Below, in pieces: positions 6,826 through 14,519 of a stretch of DNA of 14,839 nucleotides (position 1 is the first letter of the stretch; every line of letters starts with the position of its first letter). A model generated the notes under the pieces. The model was not told the DNA's origin. It did no database searches and saw nothing but the letters and a program-made list of their open reading frames with translations. The stretch is taken from positions 1 to 14,839 of the forward strand of contig JAGXOB010000049.1 in the NCBI GenBank assembly GCA_019894735.1, in the 5' to 3' direction. The DNA comes from Promethearchaeota archaeon (GTDB lineage Archaea > Asgardarchaeota > Lokiarchaeia > Sigynarchaeales > SOKP01). The position numbers were made by a program, and so were the translations under genes.

Positions 6826-9414
6826 TTAACTTAATTTTTTCCATGGTTTTCCAAAAAGCATATAACTTGATATAGCTAAAGAGCTTTCTAAATCAATGTT
6901 TTTAGTACCCTCTTCAGCGGATAAATCTTTAAACTTCTGTTCTACAAGTTTAGTCATTTTATTTGCCATACATGCTTGGCGAGCTTTCAGTAGAGAAACC
7001 CCTTGACTATGGTTGTTAAACAAATTATTGTAAAAATTAGCTATTATTTCATTTGTCTCGTTATCAAAAATAGGATAAGTCCTAGACATAATTCCGATAA
7101 TTCTTTCGTAATCAAAATTTTCTACAATTTCACCAAATGTTCTTAGAACATTTTTTAGCTTTGTTCCTTGAGTATCGTAAATTTGGGAATTAAAAAACAA
7201 GAAAGGATGTAAACTGGACTGACTGGACAGAATTGAACTGTTAATGTCATTAAAAGTAATAATTTCGTTATCATTCGTTATAAAAAAGCTATCCCGGGGA
7301 TTCCATTTAGAATAAAAGATATTACCGACAAAATGGATGATATGGTGTGACCCGCTTTTTATATGTGCCAAAATGTTATCTCGAGAAGAATCAGGGCCTA
7401 CTATGATGGAAATTTGTTCTACTTCTTCACGAATGTTGAAAAATTCGATGATGTAGTTAAACTCGTTGATTCCCGCATCAAAAGGGAAAATTAACTCATT
7501 AGCTTTAGTCTCTTCGTTCCATCTGATTGGATCTGAACTATTCGTGCATTCTATTACCAAGACATTAAATTTATTTTGTATCTCTAAACTCTCCTTTTGT
7601 TCTTCAGGTTCGTACCCAAATGTTACGCCTCCTAGCGGAGGTTCTCCAATTATATAGCCAATGGAGTATTTTAATAAGAAAAAATTGTTGTCATAAACCA
7701 ATTCAAAAGGGATTGTCATTTCGTCCAAAATGAAATATATTTCAGGAATTGTGTTTAAAGATTTTATTTCGAACTGTTTTAAGAATGTTCTAATTTTCTT
7801 AGGTAGAAAAATATATAGTAGTCTACCAAATTCGTTAACTGTAAAATTATAGGTTTTTACCAGACTATCTGAGAAGATATCATTGTATAAATCGATTATT
7901 TGAGCGTCGTTCCAATATTCATCATGAATTTTTCCTTCGACTATTTTATTTTCATGAGATATCATTCGAACAGATATTAACCCTTCAGTGTTTATTCTAA
8001 ATATCATCTGTTTTATTACAAACCCCTCCTCAAATCCTGCGAAGATATCATCATCTTCTCCAAAAGAATAGATATCTCTTTCAAGATTTTTTGTATCGTT
8101 ATGTAATAATACTGGGTTGTTAATCAACGCTACCAAATTCTTATCCAAGTAAGGTAGTATTTTTTGAGCTAGATCAAAATCTTTTTCCTCATATATAGCG
8201 CGATAAAACATCATTCTCCAGAAGTCTTTTTGTTCTAATGAGAAAAAAAGTGACTTAAATTGCCATAAGAAATTACACGTATAAAAAAAATGGAATATTT
8301 GCGCGTTTGTTTGAGGAATTTTTAAATGAGTGGTTAACTTTTCAAGTGACTGCAAAAGATATTTCTTTTCCTTCATTTCTACAAACTTTTTACACGCTTC
8401 AACCCATAATTCAATTAAAATGTTATCGTACCCGAGATCAGTTTGAAATAAAAATAAGTCTTCTAAGAAATCGTAAATATCAAAAGCTATTTCAAATCTA
8501 TTTCTAGTTATAGCGAAATCTATAAATTTCCTAATGTAAGTGACTGCATCTCCATAGGACTGATACGCATGAATTTTAGAATATATGTTTTTAATTAAAA
8601 TTATAATCCAAGTATACTCTCCAATGTTGTTCATGTAATAAATGAGTTCTTCTAACTCTCCTAAAATTGTGCTAAAATTTCTCTCGTTAATCGTAATTTT
8701 CCCTATATTACTAAATTCATTCTTTAAATATCCTGGGATTCGATTGACTAATATTTTATTCATTTCTTTAACGAAATCCTCAGAATTCTCCATAAGCTGA
8801 TAATACATATTAACATTTTCTATAAATACATACAGAAATAACGCTCTCTTACTCGGTTCCAACTTATATATAATTCTCCCTAACACTTCCATACTTAGGT
8901 GAAAGAATTCTTGTGGAATGACAGATTTTCTTAAATACATCAAAACCATTTGTAATTCAATTAGCTTGATGTATTCTTCCCTTTCGCTAACCTTGACGCA
9001 GAACGAGTTTATAAACTTCGTTATTCCCGTTTGAGAAAGAGAATCCATTTTAATGAACGATTTCAATAGGGTGGTTGCGAAATTATTTAACAGATAAAAA
9101 TCGTCTAATTTGGATAAGAACGAAAAAAAGCGTTTGTAAGCGTCGATATATCTTATAAAATCAATATCAATTCCTTTTTCGGTTCTATGAATCAAAGAAT
9201 TAAGATATATCCACCAGGAATTTGATATAATCATAATTAGTTGGTGCTTTTTTTGGATATTGAGCCATTCAGCTTTTTCGATTTCAAAATATAAATCAGT
9301 TAATAAACGATCAGCCCAGAGATGATTTGCTGATTGCAATAACTTTCTTCCTTGTATGATTTTCTGCTGAAATTCTATTAAAAAATCGTTTTTTGTTTTT
9401 AAGTTAATAGCCAT
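6826..9414 (-). CDS. Large helical protein with a C-terminal CHAT-fold domain, active site replaced
   Basis: This 862-residue protein has ~500 N-terminal residues that are almost all helical and rich in Leu/Phe/Tyr/Ile, probably an irregular TPR-like solenoid. A CHAT (caspase-HetF-associated with TPRs) domain follows. CHAT landmarks are the strand IPFELVYDNNFFLL (568-581), HHIIHFVGN (690-698), HPFLFFNSQIYD (736-747), RIIGIMSRTYPIFD (771-784) and FYNNLFNN...SLLKARQA (794-814). In active CHAT proteases the third block reads HFxGHG, with the catalytic His, and the fourth reads LNACxT, with the catalytic Cys. Here they are N698 and Q744, so the fold seems intact but proteolysis should be lost. 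It lies 33 bases after the actin-related gene, with a GGTGG ribosome site four bases before its ATG. A pseudo-protease scaffold or sensor is a better guess than an active protease. Confidence 0.75.
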   Translation of the reverse strand: MAINLKTKNDFLIEFQQKIIQGRKLLQSANHLWADRLLTDLYFEIEKAEWLNIQKKHQLIMIISNSWWIYLNSLIHRTEKGIDIDFIRYIDAYKRFFSFLSKLDDFYLLNNFATTLLKSFIKMDSLSQTGITKFINSFCVKVSEREEYIKLIELQMVLMYLRKSVIPQEFFHLSMEVLGRIIYKLEPSKRALFLYVFIENVNMYYQLMENSEDFVKEMNKILVNRIPGYLKNEFSNIGKITINERNFSTILGELEELIYYMNNIGEYTWIIILIKNIYSKIHAYQSYGDAVTYIRKFIDFAITRNRFEIAFDIYDFLEDLFLFQTDLGYDNILIELWVEACKKFVEMKEKKYLLQSLEKLTTHLKIPQTNAQIFHFFYTCNFLWQFKSLFFSLEQKDFWRMMFYRAIYEEKDFDLAQKILPYLDKNLVALINNPVLLHNDTKNLERDIYSFGEDDDIFAGFEEGFVIKQMIFRINTEGLISVRMISHENKIVEGKIHDEYWNDAQIIDLYNDIFSDSLVKTYNFTVNEFGRLLYIFLPKKIRTFLKQFEIKSLNTIPEIYFILDEMTIPFELVYDNNFFLLKYSIGYIIGEPPLGGVTFGYEPEEQKESLEIQNKFNVLVIECTNSSDPIRWNEETKANELIFPFDAGINEFNYIIEFFNIREEVEQISIIVGPDSSRDNILAHIKSGSHHIIHFVGNIFYSKWNPRDSFFITNDNEIITFNDINSSILSSQSSLHPFLFFNSQIYDTQGTKLKNVLRTFGEIVENFDYERIIGIMSRTYPIFDNETNEIIANFYNNLFNNHSQGVSLLKARQACMANKMTKLVEQKFKDLSAEEGTKNIDLESSLAISSYMLFGKPWKKLS

Positions 9415-9418
9415 TCAT

Positions 9419-9424
9419 TCCACC
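9419..9424 (-). promoter_or_regulatory. Ribosome-binding site of the CHAT-fold gene
   Basis: On the minus strand ggtgga lies four bases before ATG 9412-9414. A second ATG four bases upstream (9416-9418) is out of frame. The site supports translation of this gene inside the operon. Confidence 0.45.
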
Positions 9425-9447
9425 AATACTAATTATCATAATAGTCG

Positions 9448-10644
9448 CTAAGATGTTGTTTGATCTTCTTGTTGATGATCAGAATCGTTCAAATTAGGAT
9501 TATGTATCCAACCTTTTTTTACTTGATCTTTTGAATATAATACTGAAGCCCCAATCCAACCCATATTTTCCCTACCGGATGCAGCAACTACTTTTATTTT
9601 GGGTTTCAATTTTTCTGAAAAATGTTTTTGTAATTCTAATTCTAGTCGTTCACTCAAACCAGATATGAGACTACTTCCTCCCGAAAGCACGATATTTGCT
9701 ATGAGTTCTTCCCAATTTTCTCTATCCCATGATTTTACAGCTTTTGAAATCGCTTCAGCTATACTCATGTAATCAACGTGAATAATTTTTGGGTCAAAAA
9801 GAGGCTCAGATAGCAAAAATCTTTCTGAGTTTAGATTCAATTGGCTACCATCTGGTAAATTAACAACCCGATCATATTTTGTCAAGCCTTCCTTTACTCT
9901 TTTTTTTTCTCCATTAGGATCAAGTACACATAAAGAAATTCGTTCTTTAATTTCTTTTGCTATTGCTTTATCTAAGTATACATTTTTATTAGCACTGGTT
10001 TTACTTAAAATCAGGTTTAAGAAATACTTAGTAATATCTGTTCCTGTTATTGGAAACATGTCTCTGGCCATTATATTTGTAAATCCATGAAAAATTGTTG
10101 ATATATAAGTGTAAGATTCTCCAATATTAACAATTACTCCACTAGTTTTTTGTAAAGTTGATAAAATAGCCTGAGTTTCTGGTATGAAAAGGATGTAAGG
10201 AAAATTCAAAGAATTAAAGAATATTTCTTGAAGTTTTGTTTTATCTAGCTCTGATTTATAGAATGGGGTAATTATTATAAGAGGTTGCTTAAATTGGAAT
10301 TCCTCTTTAATATTTAATTGTTGATAATAATGATAAAAAAATTTTAGAAGGATATTATAATTACTTTCTTTACTAAACTCGCGAATATTTAAAATATTTT
10401 GATACTTTAGCGCATCATGACCAACTAAATGGGTTTGGTTATTTGTATCTAAAAAGATATCTTCTAAACCATTTATCGTATCAGATGCAATTAGATTGGA
10501 ACTGAATAAATAATCAGAGATATCAACATAAACGCTCGGAGCAATAAGATCCGGAAAATCACCCCCTGCCCATCCTAGTCTGAAATTGTCACTACCAATA
10601 TCTAGAATTAATGGAAGTAATTGATTGTTATCTGTATTTGACAT
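9448..10644 (-). CDS. Actin-related protein (Asgard Arp) with altered hydrolysis residues
   Basis: This 398-residue protein aligns by motif along its whole length with eukaryotic actin (375 residues). Phosphate loop 1 is LDIGSDNFRLGWAGGDFP (14-31; actin DNGSGMCKAGFAGDDAP). Further matches are VGHDAL (74-79), PLIIITP (121-127), TQAILS (157-162; contains the counterpart of actin Q137), VNIGESYTY (172-180; phosphate loop 2), ITGTDITKYFL (199-209), KEIKERI (230-236), LPDGSQLNLNSERF (263-276), VLSGGSSLISGL (319-330; adenosine motif) and ENMGWIGASVL (359-369). This is far closer to actin/Arps than to MreB, ParM or FtsA. The D-loop region (~38-70) is divergent and longer. N173 and Y180 replace actin D154 and H161, E176 replaces D157 and D19 replaces G15, so ATP may bind but hydrolysis is doubtful. 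It lies between a coiled-coil gene and the CHAT-fold gene in the same operon. Confidence 0.88.
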   Translation of the reverse strand: MSNTDNNQLLPLILDIGSDNFRLGWAGGDFPDLIAPSVYVDISDYLFSSNLIASDTINGLEDIFLDTNNQTHLVGHDALKYQNILNIREFSKESNYNILLKFFYHYYQQLNIKEEFQFKQPLIIITPFYKSELDKTKLQEIFFNSLNFPYILFIPETQAILSTLQKTSGVIVNIGESYTYISTIFHGFTNIMARDMFPITGTDITKYFLNLILSKTSANKNVYLDKAIAKEIKERISLCVLDPNGEKKRVKEGLTKYDRVVNLPDGSQLNLNSERFLLSEPLFDPKIIHVDYMSIAEAISKAVKSWDRENWEELIANIVLSGGSSLISGLSERLELELQKHFSEKLKPKIKVVAASGRENMGWIGASVLYSKDQVKKGWIHNPNLNDSDHQQEDQTTS

Positions 10645-10692
10645 AATTTTATTTAAATTGTTGATATCAAGATTTAATAAAAAAGATCGCTA

Positions 10693-11424
10693 TTAAAAAG
10701 TTTGATGTTGATGAACATATTCATCTGACAATTTTTTTAACTGATATTCTTTTACTTGTAATTCTAATAACCCTAAGACTTTTTTAAATTCACCAGACAT
10801 AGATTCAATGTCCACATCTGTAATTTTTTCTACTTGATCTCGCTTTAATTTAAATTGCTCTAAGTTGTATTGAATTTTTTCATATGTATTTCCTATAGAT
10901 GAGACTAAATCCTCTGTGTTTTTCTTAGTTATTTTTCTCATTTTTCTAAGAATTGAAAGAATTGAAGAGATAGAATTTTCCCATTGACCATATCTTTCCA
11001 CATAACTATCAAATACTTCTTCAAAAAAATCAGCTAACTTCACATAGATGTCGTCCTTCTTAGAGAATGAAGGTGTTTGAGCTTGACTTGTTGTTACATT
11101 AATTGGTTCTTCATCTGGGGTTTTCAGTTTTTCTGGTGTTGTTGAAATAGGGGTTCTTGTCTTTACAGGATCCCTCTTTGTGAGGGGTATCTCTTCCATG
11201 ATATAATCTTCTGCAATTTTTTTTTTAGTCTCATATGATAGTTGAGGCGATATTTTAGATTCGTCTTGTTTTGGAGAAACAAATGTTTTCTTCTCAGTAT
11301 CTACTTTAAGCATACTGTGCAGAGTTGATTCGGTTTTCTTTGAGGTTTTCAAAATATTATCTAGCGAATCGAGAGGAACTTTACTTTTTGGTTTTTCTTT
11401 ATCCTTCTTTTTATTTTTAGCCAT
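10693..11424 (-). CDS. Disordered/coiled-coil protein preceding the actin-related gene
   Basis: I do not recognise a family for this 243-residue protein. The N-terminal ~15 residues are strongly basic (MAKNKKKDKEKPKSK). Residues ~16-121 are rich in Lys, Ser, Thr, Pro and Asp/Glu and are probably disordered, with TP/SP dipeptides. Residues ~122-237 are predicted as long helices with hydrophobic heptad character (DIYVKLADFFEEVFDSYVERY, then ISSILSILRKMRKI, and a final GEFKKVLGLLELQVKEYQLKKL), probably a coiled coil or helical bundle. There is no signal peptide or membrane segment. It starts 38 bases after the AbrB-ACT gene and ends 48 bases before the actin-related gene, so it is likely made with both. 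A filament-binding, nucleating or tethering partner is a reasonable but unproven guess. Confidence 0.75.
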   Translation of the reverse strand: MAKNKKKDKEKPKSKVPLDSLDNILKTSKKTESTLHSMLKVDTEKKTFVSPKQDESKISPQLSYETKKKIAEDYIMEEIPLTKRDPVKTRTPISTTPEKLKTPDEEPINVTTSQAQTPSFSKKDDIYVKLADFFEEVFDSYVERYGQWENSISSILSILRKMRKITKKNTEDLVSSIGNTYEKIQYNLEQFKLKRDQVEKITDVDIESMSGEFKKVLGLLELQVKEYQLKKLSDEYVHQHQTF

Positions 11425-11462
11425 ATAACTTAATCAACAATCTAATAATTAATTAAAATATT

Positions 11463-11867
11463 CTATTCTAGTGATAGGAATTCTACTCTAAGTGCTTCTC
11501 CCTTTTCTTTTAACACATTTTCAAGCTCTTCTAAAGTAAAATCTGGAGTTTCTGAAATAACTGTCCACACTGCTGATTTGTCTTTTTCAACTATAACTGC
11601 TTCACTATACATCATGCTAAGTTTTAAATCTCCAAATGTAGTTGCTAATTTTGCTAACGCTCCAGGAGTATCTCCCATTGTAATTCTCAATTTAATGAGA
11701 TTACTTTCACTCCGTAAACCAATTGGAGTAATCTTAATTTCCTTAACTTCTGAGTCGCTGATCATCATAAGTTGTGAATTAGTTGTGATTCCTAATGATT
11801 TTCTTACGATCTGTGGAATTACGATCCTCCCTCGTTCGTCTATTGTGAGAATTTTGACTTCTTTCAT
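11463..11867 (-). CDS. AbrB/SpoVT-type DNA-binding regulator with C-terminal ACT domain
   Basis: The N-terminal ~45 residues form an AbrB/MazE swapped-hairpin DNA-binding domain (VKILTIDERGRIVIPQIVRKSLGI). The C-terminal half (LIKLRITMGDTPGALAKLATTFG...) is an ACT domain with the usual PGALAKLA helix that binds small ligands, often amino acids, at dimer interfaces. This suggests a ligand-responsive transcription regulator. As first gene of the cluster it may control the genes behind it and itself. I chose ATG 11865-11867 (134 residues) because a TATA element at 11894-11902 predicts transcription only a few bases upstream, giving a nearly leaderless message. A GTG at 11877-11879 would add four residues and cannot be excluded. 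The promoter gap upstream has room for operator sites. Confidence 0.88.
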   Translation of the reverse strand: MKEVKILTIDERGRIVIPQIVRKSLGITTNSQLMMISDSEVKEIKITPIGLRSESNLIKLRITMGDTPGALAKLATTFGDLKLSMMYSEAVIVEKDKSAVWTVISETPDFTLEELENVLKEKGEALRVEFLSLE

Positions 11868-11893
11868 TAATCTGAACACGAATTGTTTGTTTT

Positions 11894-11902
11894 TATTATA
11901 AA
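11894..11902 (-). promoter_or_regulatory. TATA box of the five-gene cluster
   Basis: On the minus strand tttataata fits the archaeal TATA consensus. Its centre is about 30 bases upstream of ATG 11867, so transcription near 11873 would give a leader of only a few bases. It is the probable main promoter for the regulator, coiled-coil, actin-related, CHAT-fold and PLD-like genes. Confidence 0.55.
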
Positions 11903-12159
11903 TATTATTAAATTATTACCTTTTAATTATAATTGTTCCTTAGGTATAATTTAACTACTTCTTCTTAACTAATAATACTATCATCTTAATATATATTTAT
12001 TCCTTGTACTGAATTGATATACCAGTTCCAACATATACTTTTAAATTCCATATCTTTTTTTATTCAAATGGGAAGTTTTCTCATTTTTAATCATTCAAGG
12101 ACAATCTACCGACTTAACAATAACAAAAAATAATAACATATCAAAATGTTTATTACATT
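11903..12159. other. Intergenic region upstream of the cluster, no gene seen
   Basis: About 250 bases with no convincing frame on either strand and no tRNA-like fold. It is mixed T-rich and A-rich. It contains the 10-base palindrome aattataatt (11925-11934) and an 18-base imperfect palindrome, gaattgatataccagttc (12011-12028), with seven paired positions, one wobble and one mismatch of nine. Either could be an operator for the AbrB-ACT regulator, but both fall within chance expectation for DNA of this composition. Confidence 0.4.
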
Positions 12160-12167
12160 AAAAAAAA
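12160..12167 (-). terminator. Oligo-T terminator after the VWA gene
   Basis: Eight consecutive T on the minus strand lie about 15 bases after the stop of the VWA gene at 12182. This fits archaeal oligo-T termination and separates the VWA/Roadblock unit from the cluster downstream, which has its own TATA box. Confidence 0.5.
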
Positions 12168-12181
12168 GAGTGGATTTAACA

Positions 12182-14455
12182 CTAATCTTTATGGGATTTC
12201 ATTTTTACAGTTAGATCGCGGGCTCGTTTTGAGTACCATATTAAAAGCTCACCGGCATCTTCTGGCTTAAAATACTCGCCACCACATAATTGGGCTGCTC
12301 TATTCATTAACTCGTCATCGGGATTTCCTAAGCCAACAATATAAATAACTACATTTGGATTCTCTTGAAATAACTTGACAGATCTAAGGAATGCGTCGCT
12401 ATCGGTCGGAATTCCATCGGTTAAAAGCACAATCATTGTCGGCTGGGGGTTTTCAGGGCTCATTTTGTCGAACTCGGTTAATACTTGGTAGGCTTTTTCC
12501 ATCGCGGCAGCCATATGGGTAGATTGTCCGTAAGCGTTTCCTATACGGTCCACAATCATTCGTGCCGCTTCTTCTAAAACTCCTTTCTTTCCACTGGCAG
12601 AATCCATATAATAGCTGTTCCCAAAAGGTAATATTTGAGCTTCATCCGCGAATCGGATTACTGAAACCTTTTCACCAAAACCACGACCGACTTTTTCGCT
12701 TAAGAACAAGACTGCCGCAAAGGCAGCTGAGATTCGTCTAGGTATGTTAGTTCCGGGCTTGAAATGCTTTAAAAACTCTTGAATTTCGCGGGATTCCATA
12801 GCCGCTTTAATACCTTCAATAGCTGGGGCTATGTTAAAAACTCCGACATCTCTAGCCATCATTGACCGGCTAATATCGATTATCAATATAGCATTGAACG
12901 GAACTAAACCAGTTGGGCTTAAATTAATGGCAGTATTTTCGTTAACTTGTGCTAAAATATCACCTGTTAAGTCTGGAGTAGTAGTAAGGATTGAGCATGC
13001 TATATTTACGGCATTCCATCTTAATTTGATTCCTTTAAATATTACATAATTAGCTAACCAACCTTTAAGAGAGGCGACATTCTGTCGAGCAGTACTAATT
13101 ATTTCCCACATATTTTCGCCAGAGATTGGTGAAATTCCTAGTGATATATTTTGTAAAGGTATAATCGGTCGAAGATTTTTATATACTTTAACTTCAAAAC
13201 TTCCGATTCCTGATGCTTCTAAGATTTCACTATCAATAATGATAGTATTATCTGGTACTGATTCTAATATTTCTACTTTACCTGCTCCGATAGCTCCCGT
13301 TAATTCGTCCTCAAAAGCAAGAACATTATCTTGAACAAGTGAGAGAGAGTGTTGCGTTCTTGGACTTACCAGTGCGTATCCCATCAAATTTGGTTGCGAT
13401 TGTACTTCCAACATAAGTTCAGATGCTTGTTGAATTGGAGGTTCAGTGGAAAATACTGCTACTTGTCCAGAGAAAATATTTGTGTCTTCTTTTGTGTCTC
13501 TACTCATTCTAATTTCAGAAGGACTGATCATGCCTTGATCAATCCTTGCAGAACCCATTGCTCGCGTGAGAGGATCTTCCCATCCGATTAACATCCCTTG
13601 CCCTAAACCTAATTGTTGAACAACCGTACTACTTAATTTAACGCGTCCTCCTTCAATTGAATCGTCTACAACAGGAGTTAAGACAACGCCATTTTTTTGG
13701 CTACTTAACATGTTCACATCAATTCTATTTGGGTAAGGATCCGCTGGAGCTGCTGGAGCACCAAAATCCTGTTGTTGAGGCGGTAATGGGGCCTGACTTA
13801 TAGGAGGTTGGCTCATTCGGGGTGGAGGGGCTTGAGGTAACGGTATTGGAGTTGGTGGGGCCGGTGTAGGCGTTAATTGGGGTGCTGGGGCCATAGTCGA
13901 TTGTGGTGGGGGTGAATGTGTGGGTATTTGAGCGGGAGGAGGTGTTTGTTGAGGTATTAATTGAGGCGGAGGTGAATGTGTAGGTTCAGGTTGCTGAACT
14001 GGAAGGGGAACATGCCCAGAAACTGGTTTTGGTGGAGATGGCGCCGAAACGGGAAGAGCTTGAGGTACAGGTCTAGATGGGGTCAATTGAGACGGTTTTG
14101 TAGGTAGAGGCGTTAATTTTGGTTTAGAAGGTGATGTGGCTGGAGGAGTGGTCGGTGGAATTCTCGGGGCTTGAATTGTAGGTGTGGGTAGTCCTCCAGC
14201 ACTAGTAGGTCGAAGGATTAACTCGACACCCATAAAATCAACTGAATCTACAATGTTTTTAGAAACTTGACCGGCAAAATCCAACACCATATTAGAAATT
14301 TCTATTTTGGCAGTTGCTTTTTTTCCATTATCTGGGTTATGAACTTCAACAGAAGATCCATTTTTAATTCCTAATTTATCCGCATTCTCTTGGCAAATTA
14401 CAACTTTATCTGTGGTACTTTCACTTACATCAACAAATATCTTTAATTCTGGCAT
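12182..14455 (-). CDS. VWA (MIDAS) protein with double-psi-barrel-like modules and a long proline-rich linker
   Basis: This 757-residue protein has four visible parts. Residues 1-85 look like a small beta-barrel of the double-psi/Cdc48-N kind (KVVICQENADKLGIKNGSSVEV). Residues ~88-241 are a proline-rich linker with 56 prolines in about 154 positions, including PPP runs and two copies of THSPPPQ. Residues ~243-430 contain further barrel-like modules (RVKLSSTVVQQLGLGQG; TQHSLSLVQDNVLAFED). Residues ~515-757 are a von Willebrand factor A domain with an intact MIDAS metal site: DISRS (D527, S529, S531), T646 and D680 in LLTDG. VWA domains usually mediate metal-dependent protein binding and assembly. 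No signal peptide or membrane segment is seen, so it is cytosolic. The Roadblock gene ends 64 bases upstream on the same strand. Specific function unknown. Confidence 0.85.
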   Translation of the reverse strand: MPELKIFVDVSESTTDKVVICQENADKLGIKNGSSVEVHNPDNGKKATAKIEISNMVLDFAGQVSKNIVDSVDFMGVELILRPTSAGGLPTPTIQAPRIPPTTPPATSPSKPKLTPLPTKPSQLTPSRPVPQALPVSAPSPPKPVSGHVPLPVQQPEPTHSPPPQLIPQQTPPPAQIPTHSPPPQSTMAPAPQLTPTPAPPTPIPLPQAPPPRMSQPPISQAPLPPQQQDFGAPAAPADPYPNRIDVNMLSSQKNGVVLTPVVDDSIEGGRVKLSSTVVQQLGLGQGMLIGWEDPLTRAMGSARIDQGMISPSEIRMSRDTKEDTNIFSGQVAVFSTEPPIQQASELMLEVQSQPNLMGYALVSPRTQHSLSLVQDNVLAFEDELTGAIGAGKVEILESVPDNTIIIDSEILEASGIGSFEVKVYKNLRPIIPLQNISLGISPISGENMWEIISTARQNVASLKGWLANYVIFKGIKLRWNAVNIACSILTTTPDLTGDILAQVNENTAINLSPTGLVPFNAILIIDISRSMMARDVGVFNIAPAIEGIKAAMESREIQEFLKHFKPGTNIPRRISAAFAAVLFLSEKVGRGFGEKVSVIRFADEAQILPFGNSYYMDSASGKKGVLEEAARMIVDRIGNAYGQSTHMAAAMEKAYQVLTEFDKMSPENPQPTMIVLLTDGIPTDSDAFLRSVKLFQENPNVVIYIVGLGNPDDELMNRAAQLCGGEYFKPEDAGELLIWYSKRARDLTVKMKSHKD
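13901..13981 (-). repeat. 60-base-spaced direct repeat in the proline-rich linker
   Basis: Two nearly identical ~21-base segments (13901-13921 and 13961-13981), each containing ggtgaatgtgt on the plus strand, are exactly 60 bases apart. They encode THSPPPQ at residues 159-165 and 179-185, so the repeat unit is 20 residues. It suggests the linker grew by internal duplication. Confidence 0.6.
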
Positions 14456-14519
14456 TATTTATCAACTTCCAAATATATAATAACATTTTTTTATTAATAG
14501 AATAAAATCCGTTCAAATT

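Noticed and set aside
7466..8507. Two short plus-strand frames opposite the CHAT-fold gene (7466-7657 and 8307-8507)
   Set aside because: They are short, have no recognisable motif, and are antisense to a long well-formed frame.
9448..10644. Bacterial-type MreB, ParM or FtsA identity for the actin-like gene
   Set aside because: The SERF, LPDG and GWIGASVL blocks and the overall length match actin/Arps rather than the bacterial families.
11578..11901. Plus-strand open frame of 107 codons opposite the AbrB-ACT gene
   Set aside because: It mirrors a clearly recognisable AbrB-ACT protein and has no domain signature. It is the shadow of a real gene.
12011..12028. 18-base imperfect palindrome upstream of the cluster as an AbrB operator
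   Set aside because: With one mismatch and one wobble in nine pairs, a match of this quality is expected by chance in ~300 bases, and it lies more than 100 bases from the promoter. It is kept only as a note.
11880..12181. Hidden RNA gene or CRISPR array in the largest intergenic gap
   Set aside because: No cloverleaf, G+C-rich island (structured RNAs usually stand out in A+T-rich DNA) or regularly spaced repeat is visible.
13349..13591. Plus-strand open frame rich in Cys, Trp and Arg opposite the VWA gene
   Set aside because: The composition is typical of an antisense shadow and the minus-strand protein is well supported.
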